From Nonomuraea polychroma (GTDB lineage: Bacteria; Actinomycetota; Actinomycetes; Streptosporangiales; Streptosporangiaceae): 64,000 bases of DNA. The stretch is taken from contig NZ_SAUN01000001.1 in the NCBI RefSeq assembly GCF_004011505.1, forward strand, positions 3,348,001-3,412,000, read 5' to 3'. The translations under genes were made by a program, and so were the position numbers. The notes beneath the pieces were generated by a model. It had not been told where the DNA came from. It saw only the letters and a list, made by a program, of their open reading frames with translations, and ran no database searches. Positions 36,588 to 44,745 of this stretch are shown here, one piece after another (positions within the stretch are counted from its first letter, which is position 1; every line of letters begins with the position of its first letter).

Positions 36588-37163
36588 TCAGGCGATCGGA
36601 TAGGCGTTCTGGAAGGCCAGGCGGGCGTCGGCGCCGTTCGCGAGCGTGGTGAGCAGGTCGTCCAGGTCCATGAAGACCTGCCAGGCCGGCGCCTCGCCCG
36701 CGAGCCGGTCCACGACGAGTCGCTCCAGGTCCGGCTCGCGCTTGGCCTTCCAGATCTTGTCGGCCAGGCTGACCAGGTGGTCCTCCACCGTGGTGGCCTC
36801 GCCGGTCCATGCGGCATGGGTACGGGTGAAGCGGGCCAGCCGCTCCGGCACTCCGCGCTCGCGCAGGAGGCGGTGGCCGGCGTGCTCGTGAGCCGAGCCC
36901 GGGCCCGACAGCTCGGCCGGGTGGAGGCACTTGCCGATGTCGTGGATGGCGGCGCCGAACAGCACCGCCTCCCGGTCGACCGGCGTGGCCGGATGGTGGC
37001 CGGCCACCCAGTCCAGGAGCTCGGCCGCCACGTCGTGCACGGCTCGGAGATGGGCGGCCAGGCGGGGCGGCGCGTCCAGGTCGCGTAACAGGGCTTCCGC
37101 CTCGGCGGGCAGCGGGCGGGGTGGCGGGTCGGTGAGCGCGCGGTCGAGGGCGTTCGAGGTCAC
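36588..37163 (-). CDS. HD-domain phosphohydrolase
   Basis: 191 aa from GTG 37161-37163. The HD motif GAAIHDIGKCLHP with upstream histidine (AHLRAVHDVAAELLDWV) and downstream EHAGHRLLRERGVPERLARF shows a metal-dependent HD hydrolase. A late KIWKAKREPDLERLVVDRLA segment is typical of the small predicted HD proteins of actinobacteria. The substrate is unknown. It diverges from the PP2C-like gene with only 27 bp between the two start codons, so promoters must overlap. No ribosome binding site is obvious and the transcript may be leaderless. Confidence 0.8.
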   Translation of the reverse strand: MTSNALDRALTDPPPRPLPAEAEALLRDLDAPPRLAAHLRAVHDVAAELLDWVAGHHPATPVDREAVLFGAAIHDIGKCLHPAELSGPGSAHEHAGHRLLRERGVPERLARFTRTHAAWTGEATTVEDHLVSLADKIWKAKREPDLERLVVDRLAGEAPAWQVFMDLDDLLTTLANGADARLAFQNAYPIA

Positions 37164-37190
37164 GGGGGCCACTGTGGCACAGTCGCTGTC

Positions 37191-37961
37191 ATGTTCGCGG
37201 AGGTCACGTACGCCACCAGTGCCGGCTCCGGGCGGCCCAACGAGGACCTGGTGATCGCCGGCCCGTCCTGGATCGTCGTGCTCGACGGGGCCACGGCGGC
37301 GGCCGGGGTGGACAGCGGGTGCCTGCACGACGTGCCGTGGCTGGTGGCGCGGCTCGGCGGGGCGCTGGCGGCGCGGCTGGCCGTGGACGGTGACACGCCG
37401 CTGTCCGGGGTGCTGGAGGAGGCCATCGAGGAAACGGCGGCGGCGCACGGGGGCGGGTGTGATCTGGGCCATCCGGATTCGCCGTCGTCGACGGTGGCCG
37501 TGGTGCGGGTCGCGCGCGGACGGGTGGAATATCTCGTGCTGGGGGATTCGCCGGTCGTGCTCGCGCCGGCGGCCGGCGGGGCCGAGGTGGTGGCCGATGA
37601 TCGGCTGGAGCGGTTGCCGGGCGGGCGGCCGTACACGGTGGAGCTGGTGCGGCGGATGCGGAACGTGCCGGGAGGGTTCTGGGTGGCCGCGGCCCGGCCC
37701 GAGGCGGCCGCCCAAGGGGTGGGCGGGTCAGTGGACGCACGGGAGCTGCGAGGGGTCGGGGTGTGCACCGACGGGGTCGCGCGGCTCGTCGACTGGTACG
37801 GGTGGAGCTGGGACGACGTGGTCGCCGCGCTGGACGGGGAGGGGCCGCGCGCGGTGATCGGGGCCGTGCGCGGGCTGGAGGTCGCGCGTGGGCCGGTCCG
37901 GGGGAAACGGCACGACGACGCCTCCGCGGCGTGGGGCCGGCTGGTGGCCGCTCCAAGCTGA
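37191..37961 (+). CDS. PP2C-family protein phosphatase
   Basis: 256 aa. PP2C signature residues are visible: GSGRPNEDLVIAGPSWIVVL followed by DGAT, the VLGDSPVVLA strand, CTDGVARLVDWYGW and the terminal HDDASAAW. These give the Asp/Gly pairs that hold two metal ions. The protein lacks a kinase or sensor domain and is predicted to be a soluble serine/threonine phosphatase, perhaps with altered specificity since the loops are short. ATG 37191 has no clear ribosome binding site. It diverges from the HD-domain gene across 27 bp. Confidence 0.8.
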   Translation: MFAEVTYATSAGSGRPNEDLVIAGPSWIVVLDGATAAAGVDSGCLHDVPWLVARLGGALAARLAVDGDTPLSGVLEEAIEETAAAHGGGCDLGHPDSPSSTVAVVRVARGRVEYLVLGDSPVVLAPAAGGAEVVADDRLERLPGGRPYTVELVRRMRNVPGGFWVAAARPEAAAQGVGGSVDARELRGVGVCTDGVARLVDWYGWSWDDVVAALDGEGPRAVIGAVRGLEVARGPVRGKRHDDASAAWGRLVAAPS

Positions 37962-38060
37962 CCGCCTCAGGAACGCACGCACCGCCCCAGGAGCTCACCA
38001 TCGCTGCCGGGTCAGGTGACAGCCGGCGGGGCGGGCTGATCAGCCACGGTGTTGATACCT

Positions 38061-38080
38061 TGATCGATAGTGCGCGATCA
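38061..38080. promoter_or_regulatory. Inverted repeat TGATCG-N8-CGATCA
   Basis: Exact inverse complements at 38061-38066 and 38075-38080, 81 bp upstream of the terpene-synthase-like gene. A candidate operator; no regulator gene adjoins it. Confidence 0.3.
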
Positions 38081-38161
38081 TGAAACACTTTTCCCACAGA
38101 CGGATATCGGGGTATTGGGGGTCGGCGCCCATGATCCGCGAGCCGATCGAGCGGCCCTAGG

Positions 38162-39028
38162 ATGTCGGACGGCGAGCCGGGCGAGGCCTACGAGCTCGGC
38201 AGGACGTGCGCGCTGGCCGCCGAGTGCGGCAGGGACCTGCGACGCTGCGCCCAGATGTACGGCGTGCTGTTCCCGCCCGCGGCCTTCGACCTCGAGCTGT
38301 ACAACACCCTGACCCTCGCCACCGCCTTCAGCGCCCCCTGGGCCACCGCCGACCGCCTGAAGGTCGTCAACCGGGCCGCCCTGTGGGTCCTGGCCGTCGA
38401 CCGGCTCGTGAACCACACCGCGATCACCCGCGAGCAGGTCAACCGCCTGACCCGCGAATGCCTGTCCGTGGCCGACGGCGCCGTGCCCCGCTCGGCGGTC
38501 ACCCGGTTCCTCGCCGACCTGCGCGACGAGCTGGGCACCGTCAAGGAGTTCGACGGCCTGCGGTGGCTCTGGCGAGACCAGCTCGCCAGGATGCTGGCGG
38601 GCATGGCCAGAGCGTGGGTGTGGCGTGACACTCAGGTCGTGCCCACGCTGGCCCGCTATCTCGACAACGCCGACAGCCGCGGCTCGTGCTTCGCCGACCT
38701 GTCGCACTGGATTTACACGGGCGATGACTGGGCGAAAGCCCACCTGGAGCAATTACGCGGGGTCAGCCGGCATGTGCAGCGCTATCTGCATCTGCTCGGT
38801 GACGTGGCGTCATATCGGAGAGACATGAGCTGGGGCGATCTCAACATCCTGGCACTCGGCGTCAGCCGCGCCGAGGTGACGGACGCGATGACGGGGCTCG
38901 CGCGCGAGGCGGGGCGGCTGATCGAGCCGGTGCGCGAGCACAGCCCGCGCACCGCCGCCTACCTGCGCAGACAGCTCGGTTTCCAGGCCGGGTTCAACGG
39001 CATTTCCGACCCCGGCCCCACCACGTAA
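38162..39028 (+). CDS. Class I terpene synthase-like protein with degenerate metal motifs
   Basis: 288 aa, all-helical. The order of features follows bacterial class I terpene synthases: an expected DDxxD site replaced by VLAVDRLVNH (D80), then the segment ARAWVWRDTQVVPTLARYLD NADSRG resembling the W...YL..R...G element, and GDVASYRRD (213-221) in place of the NDxxSxxxE metal motif. The first motif has only one aspartate, so normal Mg-diphosphate ionisation is doubtful. The CvnD-type GTPase gene follows 257 bp downstream. The family call rests on motif order, not a search. ATG 38162 has a weak ribosome binding site. Confidence 0.55.
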   Translation: MSDGEPGEAYELGRTCALAAECGRDLRRCAQMYGVLFPPAAFDLELYNTLTLATAFSAPWATADRLKVVNRAALWVLAVDRLVNHTAITREQVNRLTRECLSVADGAVPRSAVTRFLADLRDELGTVKEFDGLRWLWRDQLARMLAGMARAWVWRDTQVVPTLARYLDNADSRGSCFADLSHWIYTGDDWAKAHLEQLRGVSRHVQRYLHLLGDVASYRRDMSWGDLNILALGVSRAEVTDAMTGLAREAGRLIEPVREHSPRTAAYLRRQLGFQAGFNGISDPGPTT

Positions 39029-39142
39029 GAGCCTTGTCGGAGCCCATGACAAACTGGCTTGACTGCGTTCGCCCCGGATCAGCGAATAACAGCGCTTCGA
39101 GCGACAAACCGTGACATATTGATTCTTGCAATAAATTGCGGC

Positions 39143-39171
39143 TTGAGTGGAAAATGTGGCGTTGCTAGGGT
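39143..39171 (+). promoter_or_regulatory. Sigma-70-type promoter for the GTPase gene
   Basis: TTGAGT (39143-39148) and TAGGGT (39166-39171) are separated by 17 bases, ~110 bp upstream of the GTPase start. A small inverted repeat (GCAAT-AA-ATTGC, 39128-39139) adjoins it. Confidence 0.5.
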
Positions 39172-39285
39172 GTCTCGATGCCAGGCATGTGGATCGGCCT
39201 ACTCAACACACCTTGACAGGTACCACTGACCACGGCACCTCAGGGGCGGGCCGCGCATGCGCGGGAGATGTACGGGCGGTGCTGG

Positions 39286-39879
39286 ATGGAATTCGGTCGC
39301 TCTGACCATTGGCGACTGCCGACGGCGATCAAGATCTTGATCGCCGGCGGATTCGGCGCGGGCAAGACCACCATGGTCGGCGCCGTGTCCGAGACCCGTC
39401 CCCTGCGCACGGAGGAGGCGCTCACCCAGATCGGCACGCACGTCGACGACCTGTCGGGCGTGGAGCGGAAGCTGACCACCACCGTGGCCATGGACTTCGG
39501 GCGCATCACCATCCGCAACGACTACATGCTCTACTTGTTCGGCACCCCGGGCCAGGAGCGGTTCTGGTTCGTGTGGGACGAGCTCGCCATGGGCGCGCTG
39601 GGGGCCGTGGTGCTGGCCGACACGCGCCGCCTGGACGACTGCTTCCCGTCCGTCGACTACTTCGAGAAGCGCGAGCAGCCGTTCGTCGTGGCGCTCAACT
39701 GCTTCGAGGGCACCCAGCCCTTCACCGTCGGCCAGGTGCGTGACGCGATCGGCCTGGAGCCCGACATCCCCATCGTGCGCACCGACGCCCGCAGGCGCGA
39801 CTCCGGCAGAGAGGTCTTGGTCACGCTGGTCGAGCATGCGATGCGCCGGGGCGTCACCCCGGTCGGGACCATGTCGTGA
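39286..39879 (+). CDS. Ras-like GTPase of the CvnD/MglA type
   Basis: 197 aa from ATG 39286 (MEFGRSDHW, the family's usual opening); ATG 39268 would add six residues. The P-loop is GGFGAGKTTMVGAVSE. The switch-like segment EEALTQIGTHVDDLSGVE and the G3 region LFGTPGQERFWFVWDEL follow, with Gly in place of the DxxG aspartate, as in other members. The LNCFEG motif stands where NKxD would be. In Streptomyces such proteins (CvnD) sit in four-gene conservons with a kinase, a roadblock protein and a DUF742 protein; none is present here, so this is an orphan. It has its own promoter. Confidence 0.88.
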   Translation: MEFGRSDHWRLPTAIKILIAGGFGAGKTTMVGAVSETRPLRTEEALTQIGTHVDDLSGVERKLTTTVAMDFGRITIRNDYMLYLFGTPGQERFWFVWDELAMGALGAVVLADTRRLDDCFPSVDYFEKREQPFVVALNCFEGTQPFTVGQVRDAIGLEPDIPIVRTDARRRDSGREVLVTLVEHAMRRGVTPVGTMS

Positions 39880-39902
39880 CCACGACCGGCTACCTTTGAC
39901 CG

Positions 39903-40379
39903 ATGGAGGAGATCGACCGCCGGATCGTCACGCTGCTGGCCCGCGACGGCCGGATGAGCTTCACCGACCTGGCCAGGGAGACCGGGCTGTCGGTCTCAGC
40001 GGTGCACCAGCGCGTACGCCGCCTGGAAAAGCGGGGTGTCCTGCGCGGATACGCCGCGATCATCGACCATGACGCGATCGGGCTGCCGTTGACCGCGTTC
40101 GTGTCGATCAAGCCGATCGACCCCGCCGCGCCCGACGACGCCCCTGAGCGGCTGGCCCACCTGGCGGCCATCGAGGCCTGCCACAGCGTGGCGGGCGAGG
40201 AGAGCTACATCCTCAAGGTCCGCGTCGCCTCCCCGGTGGCGCTGGAGGACCTCCTGCAGCAGATCCGCGCCGCAGCCAACGTCTCCACCCGCACCACGGT
40301 GGTGCTGAGCACGCCGTACGAGCACCGCGCCCCTGACGTGGCCCCCGAACCCGCCTCCGCCCAAGACGGCTCCGTCTGA
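39903..40379 (+). CDS. Lrp/AsnC-family transcriptional regulator
   Basis: 158 aa. The N-terminal helix-turn-helix (MEEIDRRIVTLLARDGRMSF, TDLARETGLSVSAVHQRVRR) and the C-terminal RAM ligand domain (LTAFVSIKPI, CHSVAGEESYILKVRVAS, TTVVLSTPYEHRA) are complete. Lrp-type regulators sense amino acids and form octamers. The target is unknown; the gene lies just 23 bp after the GTPase stop and 74 bp before the mannosyltransferase gene. Confidence 0.92.
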   Translation: MEEIDRRIVTLLARDGRMSFTDLARETGLSVSAVHQRVRRLEKRGVLRGYAAIIDHDAIGLPLTAFVSIKPIDPAAPDDAPERLAHLAAIEACHSVAGEESYILKVRVASPVALEDLLQQIRAAANVSTRTTVVLSTPYEHRAPDVAPEPASAQDGSV

Positions 40380-40453
40380 CGGCTTCCGCCCCCGCGACAC
40401 CTCTTACGAAGTGCGGACGGATCGCTCCTCCGCCGTTTCACCGGCTCGGGACG

Positions 40454-41917
40454 ATGCGACGCTGCCGTCATGAGCACGACAGCACGACACCACCCCCGGC
40501 GGCCGTCGCCGGGTCGCGCCGCGTGACGGCCGCGCCGCGGGCAGGCGCGGCCTCCCGGCCCGCGCGCGGCCAGGCAGGCCAGGCAGGCCAGGACGACGCG
40601 CTGCCGTCCCGCCGGGCACGGCGGCGGGCGGGTGTGGCGGCGGCGTTGCTCGCCGCGCAGGTGGCCGTCCTCGCCGTGATCTTCCACGCCGCCCCGGACC
40701 GGCTCTTCTGGTGGTACGCCGCCGCCTGGACGTTGTTCGGGACGGCGGCGTGGGCGTTGCGCGGCGTGCCGGACCGCCCGGCGGGACGGCTGATCCTGGC
40801 CGGGGGACTGGCCGTGATCGCCACCGGCCTGCTGGGCCCGCCGGCCACCAGCACGGACTCCTTCCGCTACGCCTGGGACGGCCGTGTCCAGGCGGCCGGC
40901 ATCTCGCCCTACGACCACACCCCGGCCGACCCCGCCCTCGCCCACCTGCGTGATCCCTGGCTCTTCCCCGATTGCGCGCAGGGCCGCCTCTACCCGATCG
41001 ACGGGGCCTGCACGAGGATCAACAGGCCCACCGTGCACACGATCTACCCGCCGCTGGCGGAGGCGTACTTCCTGCTGGTGGACCGCCTCTCGCCCGAGGG
41101 GGCGCGGCACAAGCCGCTGCAGGTCTCCGGCGCCCTGCTGGCGGCGGGCACCATGGCCGCCCTGCTGGTCATGCTGCGCAGGCGGGACGTCAGCCGGGCC
41201 GCGTACTGGGCGTGGTGCCCCGCCGTGCCCATGGAGGCGGTGAACAACGCCCACGTCGACATGCTCGCCGTGGCCGCCGTCGTGGTCGCCCTCGGCGCCG
41301 CCGGCGCCCGGCCGTCCGGGCGCGGGGCGCTGCTCGGGGCGGCGGTCGCGGTGAAGCTGGTGCCCGTCGTGGCGGTCCCGGGCGCGCTCGCCGGGGCGCT
41401 GTCGAACGCCTCGGCATTCCGCCGAGCCCTGCGGACTCTGGTCCCGGCCGTCCTGGTCGTGGTGCTCGCGTACCTGCCGTACGTGCTCGCCTCGCAGGGG
41501 TCCGTGCTCGGCTACCTGTCCGGCTACGTGGCCGAGGAAGGATATGACGAGGCCGCGGCCCGCGACAGGTACGCGCTCCTGCGCTGGCCGCTGCCCGACT
41601 CCTGGGCGCTGCCCGCCGCCCTGGTGATCCTCGCCGCCGTCCTGCTCCACGTCCTCACCCGCGGCGACCCGGACCGCCCGTGGCGCGGCGCGCTCGTGCT
41701 GACCGGCGCGGCCTTCCTCGTCCTCACCCCCGGCTATCCCTGGTACGCCCTGCTGATCGTGGGCCTGGTCGCCCTCGACGGCCGCTGGGAGTGGCTGGGC
41801 GTGCCGGTGGCGGGCGCGGCGGCGTACCTGACGCCGGCCGGCGCCCCCGCCTACGCCGCGGCGGCCGCCCTGGCCGCTGGCGTCTGGGTTGTACGACAAC
41901 ATAGGATGTCATCATGA
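40454..41917 (+). CDS. Membrane glycosyltransferase of the GT87/DUF2029 type
   Basis: 487 aa. After a ~55-residue polar leader there are about ten hydrophobic segments (LLAAQVAVLAVIFHAA through VAGAAAYLTPAGAPAYAAA). The extracytoplasmic loop after the second segment carries ATSTDSFRYAWDGRVQAAGI and NRPTVHTIYPPLAEAYF, with the acidic site typical of polyprenol-phosphate-mannose-using GT-C transferases. The donor would be supplied by Ppm1 (55592). The N-terminus is uncertain: ATG 40454 or GTG 40523. The gene overlaps the dehydratase gene by four bases (ATGA). Confidence 0.75.
   Translation: MRRCRHEHDSTTPPPAAVAGSRRVTAAPRAGAASRPARGQAGQAGQDDALPSRRARRRAGVAAALLAAQVAVLAVIFHAAPDRLFWWYAAAWTLFGTAAWALRGVPDRPAGRLILAGGLAVIATGLLGPPATSTDSFRYAWDGRVQAAGISPYDHTPADPALAHLRDPWLFPDCAQGRLYPIDGACTRINRPTVHTIYPPLAEAYFLLVDRLSPEGARHKPLQVSGALLAAGTMAALLVMLRRRDVSRAAYWAWCPAVPMEAVNNAHVDMLAVAAVVVALGAAGARPSGRGALLGAAVAVKLVPVVAVPGALAGALSNASAFRRALRTLVPAVLVVVLAYLPYVLASQGSVLGYLSGYVAEEGYDEAAARDRYALLRWPLPDSWALPAALVILAAVLLHVLTRGDPDRPWRGALVLTGAAFLVLTPGYPWYALLIVGLVALDGRWEWLGVPVAGAAAYLTPAGAPAYAAAAALAAGVWVVRQHRMSS
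41888..41900. promoter_or_regulatory. FadR/GntR-type operator upstream of the dehydratase gene
   Basis: GTTGT-ACG-ACAAC is a perfect inverted repeat and fits the TNGT-N3-ACNA consensus of FCD-domain GntR regulators. It sits 14-26 bp ahead of ATG 41914, inside the last codons of the preceding transferase gene, and the GntR gene of this unit is at 43038. Confidence 0.6.
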
Positions 41918-41921
41918 TGAC
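41908..41921. promoter_or_regulatory. 14-bp palindrome over the start codon of the dehydratase gene
   Basis: GTCATCA and TGATGAC (41908-41921) are exact inverse complements with no spacer and include ATG 41914. Together with the GntR site eight bases upstream it could form a second half of a composite operator or an RNA hairpin masking initiation. Confidence 0.35.
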
Positions 41922-43041
41922 TTCTGCCGATCGTATTGCCCGGGTGCGCCTGTCCTCCGTTTACCTCCCCCTCGACACACCGGTCAGCGACGCCAAGGTG
42001 CTGACCGGCCGGCAGCGGCCGATGACCGAGATCGCGTTCCTGTTCGCCGAGATCGGCACCGAGCAGGGGCACGAGGGCATCGGGTTCGCCTACTCCAAGC
42101 GCGCCGGCGGCCCCGGCCAGTACGCGCACGCGAAGGAGATCGCCGGCAACCTGGTCGGCGAGGACCCCAACGACATCGCCCGGCTGTGGGACAAGCTGTG
42201 CTGGGCGGGCGCGTCGGTGGGCCGCAGCGGGCTCTCGGTCCAGGCCATCGCCGCCCTCGACGTGGCGCTGTGGGACATGAAGGCCAAGCGCGCGAGCCTG
42301 CCGCTGGCCAAGCTGCTCGGCGCCCACCGCGACTCCGTACGCTGCTACAACACCTCCGGCGGCTTCCTGCACGCGCCGATCGAGCAGGTGCTGGACAACG
42401 CGTCGGCGGCGCTGGAGCGCGGCATCGGCGGCATCAAGATCAAGGTCGGCCAGCCGGACACCCGGGCGGACCTGGCCAGGCTCAAGGCCGTGCGTGAGCA
42501 CCTCGGCGAGCAGGTGCCGCTCATGGTGGACGCCAACCAGCAGTGGGACCGGCCGACCGCCGCGCGGATGGGCCGGGCGATGGAGGAATACGGCCTGGTC
42601 TGGATCGAGGAGCCGCTGGACGCCTACGACCACGCCGGGCACGCGGCCCTGGCCGCCGCGCTGGACACGCCGATCGCCACCGGCGAGATGCTCACCAGCG
42701 TCGGCGAGCACGCCGAGCTGATCAGGGCGCGCGGCGCGGACGTCATCCAGCCGGACGCGCCCCGCATCGGCGGCGTCACCCCGTTCCTGCGGCTGGCCGC
42801 CCTGGCCGAGCACGAGAAGCTGCAACTCGCCCCGCACTTCGCCATGGAGATCCACCTGCATCTGGCCGCCGCGTACGCGCTGGAGCCGTGGGTGGAGCAC
42901 TTCGAGTGGCTGGAGCCGCTGTTCAACGAGCGGCTGGAGATCCGCGACGGCCGCATGCTGGTGCCGGACCGGCCGGGCATCGGCGTCACGCTGAGCGAGC
43001 AGGCGGCGAAGTGGACCGCCGAGCGGTACGAGACGACATGA
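41914..43041 (+). CDS. Enolase-superfamily sugar-acid dehydratase (mandelate racemase group)
   Basis: 375 aa. The mandelate racemase subgroup residues are all visible: KIKVGQPD (KxK base), MVDANQQWD, WIEEPLDAYD and GEMLTS as metal ligands, QPDAPRIGGVTPF, and LAPHFAMEIHLHLAA carrying a histidine. The pattern resembles L-talarate/galactarate dehydratase. It would remove water from an aldaric or related acid to give a keto acid. Co-translated with the GntR regulator (ATGA overlap at 43038), it is a two-gene catabolic unit under a matching operator. The precise substrate cannot be read from sequence. Confidence 0.85.
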   Translation: MMTSADRIARVRLSSVYLPLDTPVSDAKVLTGRQRPMTEIAFLFAEIGTEQGHEGIGFAYSKRAGGPGQYAHAKEIAGNLVGEDPNDIARLWDKLCWAGASVGRSGLSVQAIAALDVALWDMKAKRASLPLAKLLGAHRDSVRCYNTSGGFLHAPIEQVLDNASAALERGIGGIKIKVGQPDTRADLARLKAVREHLGEQVPLMVDANQQWDRPTAARMGRAMEEYGLVWIEEPLDAYDHAGHAALAAALDTPIATGEMLTSVGEHAELIRARGADVIQPDAPRIGGVTPFLRLAALAEHEKLQLAPHFAMEIHLHLAAAYALEPWVEHFEWLEPLFNERLEIRDGRMLVPDRPGIGVTLSEQAAKWTAERYETT

Positions 43042-43715
43042 CCAGCCGCACGCAGCAGCTCGTCGACACCCTGACCGCGCGCATCCAGGAAGGCGTGATC
43101 AGGCCCGGCGAGCGGCTGCCGACCGAGAGCGACCTCGTGGAGACGTACGGCGTGAGCAGGACCGTCGTACGCGAGGCCATCGCGCGGCTGAAGGCGGCCG
43201 GGCTGATCGAGACCCAGCACGGGCGCGGCAGCTTCGTGCTGGCCCGGCCCAGCACGACCGGCTTCGACCCGGCACCGGCCAGGACCCGGCAGGAGGTGCT
43301 CGACCTGCTCGACTTCCGCATGGGGGTCGAGGTCGAGGCGGCCGGTCTGGCCGCCGCCCGCCGCTCCGAGGCCGGGCTGACGGGGCTGCGGGAGGCGCTG
43401 GAGAGCTTCGAGTCGGCGGCCGGGCACCCGAGCGCGGCGGTCAACGCCGACTACCTGTTCCACCTGCGGATCGCACTGGTCACCGGCAACCGGTACTTCG
43501 CCGATCTGCTCGCGTCGCTGGGCCCGTCGATGATCATCATGCCGCGGGAACGGCTGCGTCCCGACCGGCCGGACTTCGCCAGGATCGTCGCCGAGCACGA
43601 CCACATCTACGCCGCGATCCGGCGGCAGGACGCCGAGGGCGCCCGCGCCGCCGTCCGGGTGCACCTGTCCAACAGCCGCGCCCGCCTCCTGCAGGACGAG
43701 GACCCCCGAGCCTGA
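43038..43715 (+). CDS. FadR-subfamily GntR regulator with FCD domain
   Basis: 225 aa. Residues ~5-70 form a winged helix-turn-helix (LVDTLTARIQEGVIRPGERL, VSRTVVREAIARLKAAGLIE with TQHGRGSF). Residues ~90-220 are an FCD domain with DFRMGVEVEAAGLAAARRSE, DYLFHLRIALVTGN and AEHDHIYAAIRRQDAEGARA, including the histidines that hold a metal and an acid ligand. It overlaps the dehydratase gene and probably represses it until the sugar acid binds. The operator at 41888-41900 fits the subfamily. Confidence 0.92.
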   Translation: MTSRTQQLVDTLTARIQEGVIRPGERLPTESDLVETYGVSRTVVREAIARLKAAGLIETQHGRGSFVLARPSTTGFDPAPARTRQEVLDLLDFRMGVEVEAAGLAAARRSEAGLTGLREALESFESAAGHPSAAVNADYLFHLRIALVTGNRYFADLLASLGPSMIIMPRERLRPDRPDFARIVAEHDHIYAAIRRQDAEGARAAVRVHLSNSRARLLQDEDPRA

Positions 43716-43744
43716 CGCCCGGGGCGTCCAAGACGGTGCCGAGC

Positions 43745-43770
43745 GCCCGCGCAGACGGTCCTGCGCGGGC
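43745..43770. terminator. Hairpin between converging GntR and kinase genes
   Basis: GCCCGCGCAG (43745-43754) and CTGCGCGGGC (43761-43770) are exact inverse complements with a six-base loop. It lies directly after the kinase stop and 30 bp after the GntR stop, so it may end transcription both ways. No T-run is seen. Confidence 0.6.
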
Positions 43771-44745
43771 TCAGGGCGTGCGAGACGGCTCGAAGTGGGC
43801 GCGGAGCCGGGTCCTGGCCGCCTCGGCGGCGCCGAGGCGGTCCAGGCCCAGCAGGGCCGCGCCCATGACCGGAGGCACGTCGGCCACCACCGGCTGCGCC
43901 CGCGGCGCCCGCACGGCGAACTCCGTGTCCAGCAGCGAGGTCATCAGCGGGTCCCGGGCGGTCAGCAGGCCGCCGCCCAGCACCACCTGCGCCGGCGTCT
44001 CCAGCAGCCCGAGCCGGCGCAGGCAGACCTCGGCCATGACCGCCACCTCCTCGGCCTGCCGCTCCACCAGCGACCTGGCCACCGCGTCCCCGCCCGCCGC
44101 CACCGCGAACACGCCGGGCGCCAGCTCGTGCAGCCGCGCCCCGTCCAGGCGGCCGAAGTGGATCTCCAGCACCAGCTCCTCGACCGTCCGGGTCCCGAAG
44201 TGGGACGTCACCAGCCCGGCCAGAGCGGTCGGCGCACCCCGGCCGTCCTCGGCCCTGGCGGCGTGCCACAGGGCCTGCTCGCCCAGTCCATGGCCGCCGC
44301 CCCAGTCGCCGCTGATCGGTCCGAGCGCGGGGAAGCGGGCGATCTCGCCGGAGGGAGAGACGCCGACCGCGTTGATGCCCGCCCCGCACACGACCGCCAC
44401 CCCCCACGGGGCCGACGCGCCGGCCCGCAGCAGCGCGAACGTGTCATTGCGCACCACGACGTCCGCCCCGAACCCCCGGGCCGTGAACTCCCGGGCGAGC
44501 GCCTCCTCCTCCACGGGCAGATCCGCCCCGGCCAGGCAGGCCGACACGTGGTCGAAGCCACCGGCGGGCGCCAGCGCCGCGACCGCCGCCTCGACGACGC
44601 TCACGGCCGCCGCGGCACCGTCCTGCTGCGGCACGAAAGGGCCGGCGCGGCCCGTTCCGAGCACCTCGCCGTCCTCCGACACCAGGGCCACGTCGGTCTT
44701 GCTGTTGCCGCCGTCCACGGCCAGAACGAGCCTGGGAGGCGTCAC
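43771..44745 (-). CDS. BadF/BadG-type sugar kinase (N-acetylglucosamine kinase-like)
   Basis: 324 aa ASKHA-fold kinase from GTG 44743-44745. The phosphate-1 loop AVDGGNSKTDVALV, the phosphate-2 region AVVCGAGINAVGV, the ALGPISGDWGGGHGLGEQAL segment and the adenosine region VVLGGGLLTARDP match the BadF group, which includes N-acetylglucosamine kinases. It is last in the ROK operon. The GTG overlaps the GH4 stop (TAGTG). It probably phosphorylates the sugar released from the imported disaccharide. The actual sugar is unknown. Confidence 0.85.
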   Translation of the reverse strand: MTPPRLVLAVDGGNSKTDVALVSEDGEVLGTGRAGPFVPQQDGAAAAVSVVEAAVAALAPAGGFDHVSACLAGADLPVEEEALAREFTARGFGADVVVRNDTFALLRAGASAPWGVAVVCGAGINAVGVSPSGEIARFPALGPISGDWGGGHGLGEQALWHAARAEDGRGAPTALAGLVTSHFGTRTVEELVLEIHFGRLDGARLHELAPGVFAVAAGGDAVARSLVERQAEEVAVMAEVCLRRLGLLETPAQVVLGGGLLTARDPLMTSLLDTEFAVRAPRAQPVVADVPPVMGAALLGLDRLGAAEAARTRLRAHFEPSRTP

